Assembly (NCBI GenBank): GCA_963781555.1
Contig: CAWAGB010000008.1
Location: 1 to 64,000 of the forward strand
Reading direction: 5' to 3'
Length of the DNA: 64,000 nucleotides
Origin: JAICQM01 sp963781555
Lineage (GTDB): Bacteria; Chloroflexota; Limnocylindria; QHBO01
The first letter of the stretch is position 1; every line of letters starts with the position of its first letter. The notes beneath the pieces are model-generated. The model was given only the letters and a program-made list of their open reading frames with translations, ran no database searches and was not told the origin of the DNA. Position numbers and translations under genes: made by a program. Below are positions 61,603 to 64,000 of this stretch, piece by piece.

Positions 61603-62279
61603 CCGCCCCAGCCTCCGCCGGCTCGCTGGTCCGCCTGCTCAACGAGCGCTTTCCGGACCTCGCAGCCAGCCTGTGGACCGACTCCGACACGGTTGAGCTG
61701 ACGATCCCCGCTGAACGCAACGTGGAGGTCCTGCGGACGTTGCGTGACGACGCCGAGCTCGCCTTCTGGATGCTGGCCGATGCCGCCGCAGTCGACTATG
61801 GACCGGGCGTGCGCTTCGAGGTGGTCTACCACCTCCACTCAGACCGCCACCCGGCGTGGCTGCGGGTGCGCGCGACCGTCGATCGCACCGATCCGCGGAT
61901 CCCGAGCATCACGGGCCTCTGGGAGGGCGCGATGTTCCACGAGCGCGAGATGTTCGACATGATGGGCATCGTCTTCGACGGCAACCGGGATCTGCGGCGC
62001 ATCTACATGTCGCCCGACTACAAGTCCTTCCCGCAGCGCCGCGACTTTCTGCTGCCGGACGACGCCGCCGACTCCTCGGCGGCTGGCGTGAACCCACTCG
62101 AGCGACCCGAGACCTGGGACCTGACCCGCTTCGCGCAGCTCGGCCCGCTCAACCCGCTGGCGGCGTCGGGCGCGCCGACCGATGCGACCGCCGTGGTGGC
62201 CGATCCGGCGGGCCAGCAGCCGGAGCCGACGACCGTCGAGGCCGGCGCCACCGACGCCGACAAGAGCCGCCCGCGATGA
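61599..62279 (+). CDS. nuoC: NADH-quinone oxidoreductase subunit C, apparent CTG start
   Basis: 226 residues. Contains the 30-kDa signature WEGAMFHEREMFDMMGIVFDG and DLRRIYMSPDYKSFPQRRDF. No ATG, GTG or TTG is in frame between the nuoB region and residue 45; CTG at 61599 is the first plausible start, overlapping the nuoB stop as CTGA with AAGGAG at ideal distance (GGAAGGAG then seven bases). The C-terminal 50 residues are an unusual Ala/Pro/Thr-rich extension (AADSSAAGVN, PTTVEAGATDADKS). Confidence 0.9.
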   Translation: MTAPASAGSLVRLLNERFPDLAASLWTDSDTVELTIPAERNVEVLRTLRDDAELAFWMLADAAAVDYGPGVRFEVVYHLHSDRHPAWLRVRATVDRTDPRIPSITGLWEGAMFHEREMFDMMGIVFDGNRDLRRIYMSPDYKSFPQRRDFLLPDDAADSSAAGVNPLERPETWDLTRFAQLGPLNPLAASGAPTDATAVVADPAGQQPEPTTVEAGATDADKSRPR

Positions 62280-63568
62280 CCGCCACCGAGCCGCGCGAGA
62301 CGCGCATTCCCGACCCGATCGACCTCGACGCTGCCGAAGAGGCCCGCCTGCGCTCCGCCGCCGGCATGCGCCCCGCCACCGAGAGCGAGCCGCGCGCCGA
62401 ATACGCCGGGTTCGAGATGGTCGGCATCCCCGACCGCCCGCCGCAGACCGAGCGCGAGCGCGAGATGTACACCCTCGAAGAGGGCGAGATGCTCTTCAAC
62501 ATGGGGCCGCAGCACCCGTCCACGCACGGCGTCATGCGGCTGGTGGTCAAGGTGCGCGGCGAGGTCGTCACCGATCTCGACCCAGTGCTCGGCTACCTGC
62601 ATCGCGGGATCGAGAAGCTGTGCGAGAACGCCACGTACACCACGGTGCTGACCTACGTGGACCCGATGGATTACCTCTCGACGATGCACAACGAGCACGC
62701 CCCCGCGCTCGCCTTCGAGAAGCTGTACGGCGTCCAGTCACCGCCGCGCGCCAACTACATCCGTGCGCTCGTGGTGGAGCTGAACCGGGTCTTCAGCCAC
62801 GGCCTGATGATGGGATTCCTGGCGCTCGACATGGGCGGCATCACCCCGATTCTCTACAGCTTCATCAACCGCGACGAAATCGTGGACATGCTGTCGGCGA
62901 TCTCGGGGCAGCGGATGCTCTTCAACTTCTTCCGCGTCGGCGGGGTCAACTGGGACACCAACGACGAATTCCTCTCGCGGCTCGGGACCTGGCACAGCAA
63001 GCAGCTCGAGAACCTGAAGGACAACGAAGCCCTCATCACCGAGAACGAGATCTTCAAGGCTCGCACCAAGGGGATGGGCATCCTGTCGGCTGAGCAGGCG
63101 ATTCAGCTCGGCGTCACCGGGCCGAACCTGCGCGCGTCGGGCGTTCCGTTCGACGTGCGGAAGGCACGCCCGTATCCGCCATACGACGAACTGGAGTTCG
63201 ACGTCATCACCCAATCCGACGGCGACGTCTACTCGCGCTACATCCAGCGAATTGCCGAGATCAAGCAGTCGATGCACCTGATCGAGCAGATCATGGACAA
63301 GATGCCGCACGGCCCGGTGCAGGCGCAGGTTCCCGGCATCATTCGCCCCAAGCCGGGCCGCGCCTACGCCGCCATCGAGAGCCCGCGCGGCCTGTACAGC
63401 GTCTACGCCATCAGCGACGGCGGGCCGAACCCGTTCCGCTTCCGGATGCGCGACCCGAGCTTCATCACCCTCCAGGCGGTCCCGAAGCTCATGCCCGGCA
63501 AGCTGTTGGCCGACACGATGGCCGTCATGGCCAGCTTCGACCCGGTGATGGGCGGGGTCGACAAGTAG
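62276..63568 (+). CDS. nuoD: NADH-quinone oxidoreductase subunit D
   Basis: 430 residues. 49-kDa subunit, forming the quinone site with NuoB. MGPQHPSTHGVMRLVVKVRGE, LGYLHRGIEKLCEN, YVDPMDYLSTMHNEHA, MGGITPILYSFINRDEI and the C-terminal DPVMGGVDK. About 60 extra N-terminal residues (TATEPRETRIPDPIDL..., EYAGFEMVGIPDRPPQTERE) precede the core. ATGA overlap with nuoC. Confidence 0.96.
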   Translation: MTATEPRETRIPDPIDLDAAEEARLRSAAGMRPATESEPRAEYAGFEMVGIPDRPPQTEREREMYTLEEGEMLFNMGPQHPSTHGVMRLVVKVRGEVVTDLDPVLGYLHRGIEKLCENATYTTVLTYVDPMDYLSTMHNEHAPALAFEKLYGVQSPPRANYIRALVVELNRVFSHGLMMGFLALDMGGITPILYSFINRDEIVDMLSAISGQRMLFNFFRVGGVNWDTNDEFLSRLGTWHSKQLENLKDNEALITENEIFKARTKGMGILSAEQAIQLGVTGPNLRASGVPFDVRKARPYPPYDELEFDVITQSDGDVYSRYIQRIAEIKQSMHLIEQIMDKMPHGPVQAQVPGIIRPKPGRAYAAIESPRGLYSVYAISDGGPNPFRFRMRDPSFITLQAVPKLMPGKLLADTMAVMASFDPVMGGVDK

Positions 63569-64000
63569 ATGGACTGGGAGCTGCTGCTGGGGATCGGCCG
63601 GTTCGTGCTGTCCACGACCCTGATCCTGCTGCTCACCGTGCCCACCGCGTTCATCATCATCCAGATGGAGATGAAGATCATCGCGCAGATGAACCTGCGC
63701 TTCGGTCCCAACCGCATCGGTCCGCGCGGCATCTTCCAGAGCACCATCCACGGCTTCAAGGTGCTCGCCAAGGAGGACCACATCCCCGACAAGGCGGACC
63801 GCGCGACCTTCACCATCGCGCCGTGGATGGTCTTCATGGCGGCGGCCATGAGCATGCTCGTCATCCCGTTCGCGCCCGGCGCCATCGCCGCCGACTTCAA
63901 CATCGGGATCGTCTATTTCTTCGCCATCATCGGTCTGTCGGTGGTCGGCCTGCTCGTCGCCGGCTGGGCGAGCTACAACAAGTATTCGCTCCTCGGGGGG
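63569..64000 (+). CDS. nuoH: NADH-quinone oxidoreductase subunit H (3'-partial)
   Basis: 144 codons visible, cut by the window end. ND1-type subunit: first TM VLSTTLILLLTVPTAFIIIQ, then the conserved loop MNLRFGPNRIGPRGIFQSTIHGFKVLAKED and APWMVFMAAAMSMLVIPF. Starts on the base after the nuoD stop. nuoEFG are not between D and H. Confidence 0.94.
   Translation, partial: MDWELLLGIGRFVLSTTLILLLTVPTAFIIIQMEMKIIAQMNLRFGPNRIGPRGIFQSTIHGFKVLAKEDHIPDKADRATFTIAPWMVFMAAAMSMLVIPFAPGAIAADFNIGIVYFFAIIGLSVVGLLVAGWASYNKYSLLGG

Overview
The window is about 64 kb of very GC-rich bacterial chromosome, densely packed with short intergenic gaps and many 1-4 bp start/stop overlaps. The gene set fits a Chloroflexota-type organism, perhaps of the Limnocylindria/Ellin6529 kind. 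It includes an R3H-domain SpoIIIAA/Ycf45-like ATPase, a nuoABCDH complex I order, a GpgS-type glucosyl-3-phosphoglycerate synthase, a Ku-based NHEJ locus, an L25/Ctc protein with an acidic tail, and a PASTA kinase. This placement is inference from gene content. I see no insertion sequence, prophage, integrase, CRISPR array or rRNA. Two tRNA genes (Glu-UUC and Thr-CGU) encode their CCA ends.

Layout. 0-8 kb: a GAF-GAF-GGDEF protein (frameshifted), a lipoprotein, a Ca2+/H+ exchanger, a WYL regulator overlapping a CYTH protein, and an O-antigen-ligase/TPR protein. 8-15 kb: DNA repair, with Ku and a catalytically dead LigD-like protein on the minus strand, then a receiver protein, OsmC, a NERD-like protein, and an operon of ATP-dependent DNA ligase, methyltransferase and an unknown protein. 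15-23 kb: a Mo oxidoreductase, a KGG stress protein, tRNA-Glu, galU, a PASTA kinase, thioredoxin, a Cys-rich unknown and folC-folP-folB. 23-29 kb: a response regulator-histidine kinase-HtrA envelope-stress cluster, an MFS carrier and L25. 29-38 kb: YbjQ, a DppBC-like permease pair without the rest of the transporter, an LCP protein, a septum-formation-domain protein, tRNA-Thr, a sigma/anti-sigma pair, endonuclease III and glycerate kinase (frameshifted).

38-51 kb: a PAS-PAS-GAF-EAL protein with a possible structured leader, a compatible-solute locus (USP-USP-GpgS fusion plus a second glycosyltransferase), a second dead LigD-like protein, a DEAD-box helicase (frameshifted), ZIP transporter-Fur/Zur, galE-deoC (deoC frameshifted), a CCA-adding-enzyme homologue and an HNH protein. 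51-64 kb: pdxS-pdxT-GNAT-R3H ATPase-tmk as one overlapping operon, a LiaF-like membrane pair, a DarA-like c-di-AMP receptor, a frameshifted DinB-like gene, a nucleotidyltransferase-like protein, and nuoA-B-C-D-H (nuoH cut by the window end).

Several patterns run across the window. (1) About fourteen starts lie 6-10 nt after a TANNNT -10-like hexamer, which suggests widespread leaderless transcription. (2) In at least two cases the leaderless start opens an 8-14 codon upstream ORF whose stop overlaps the main start as ATGA. (3) folC and nuoC have no ATG/GTG/TTG available and seem to start at CTG against the upstream stop codon. (4) Five genes are broken by a single base each, always an apparent extra base, which looks like sequence error or recent decay. 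(5) Two LigD-like adenylation domains have lost the catalytic lysine, while an intact ligase lies nearby.
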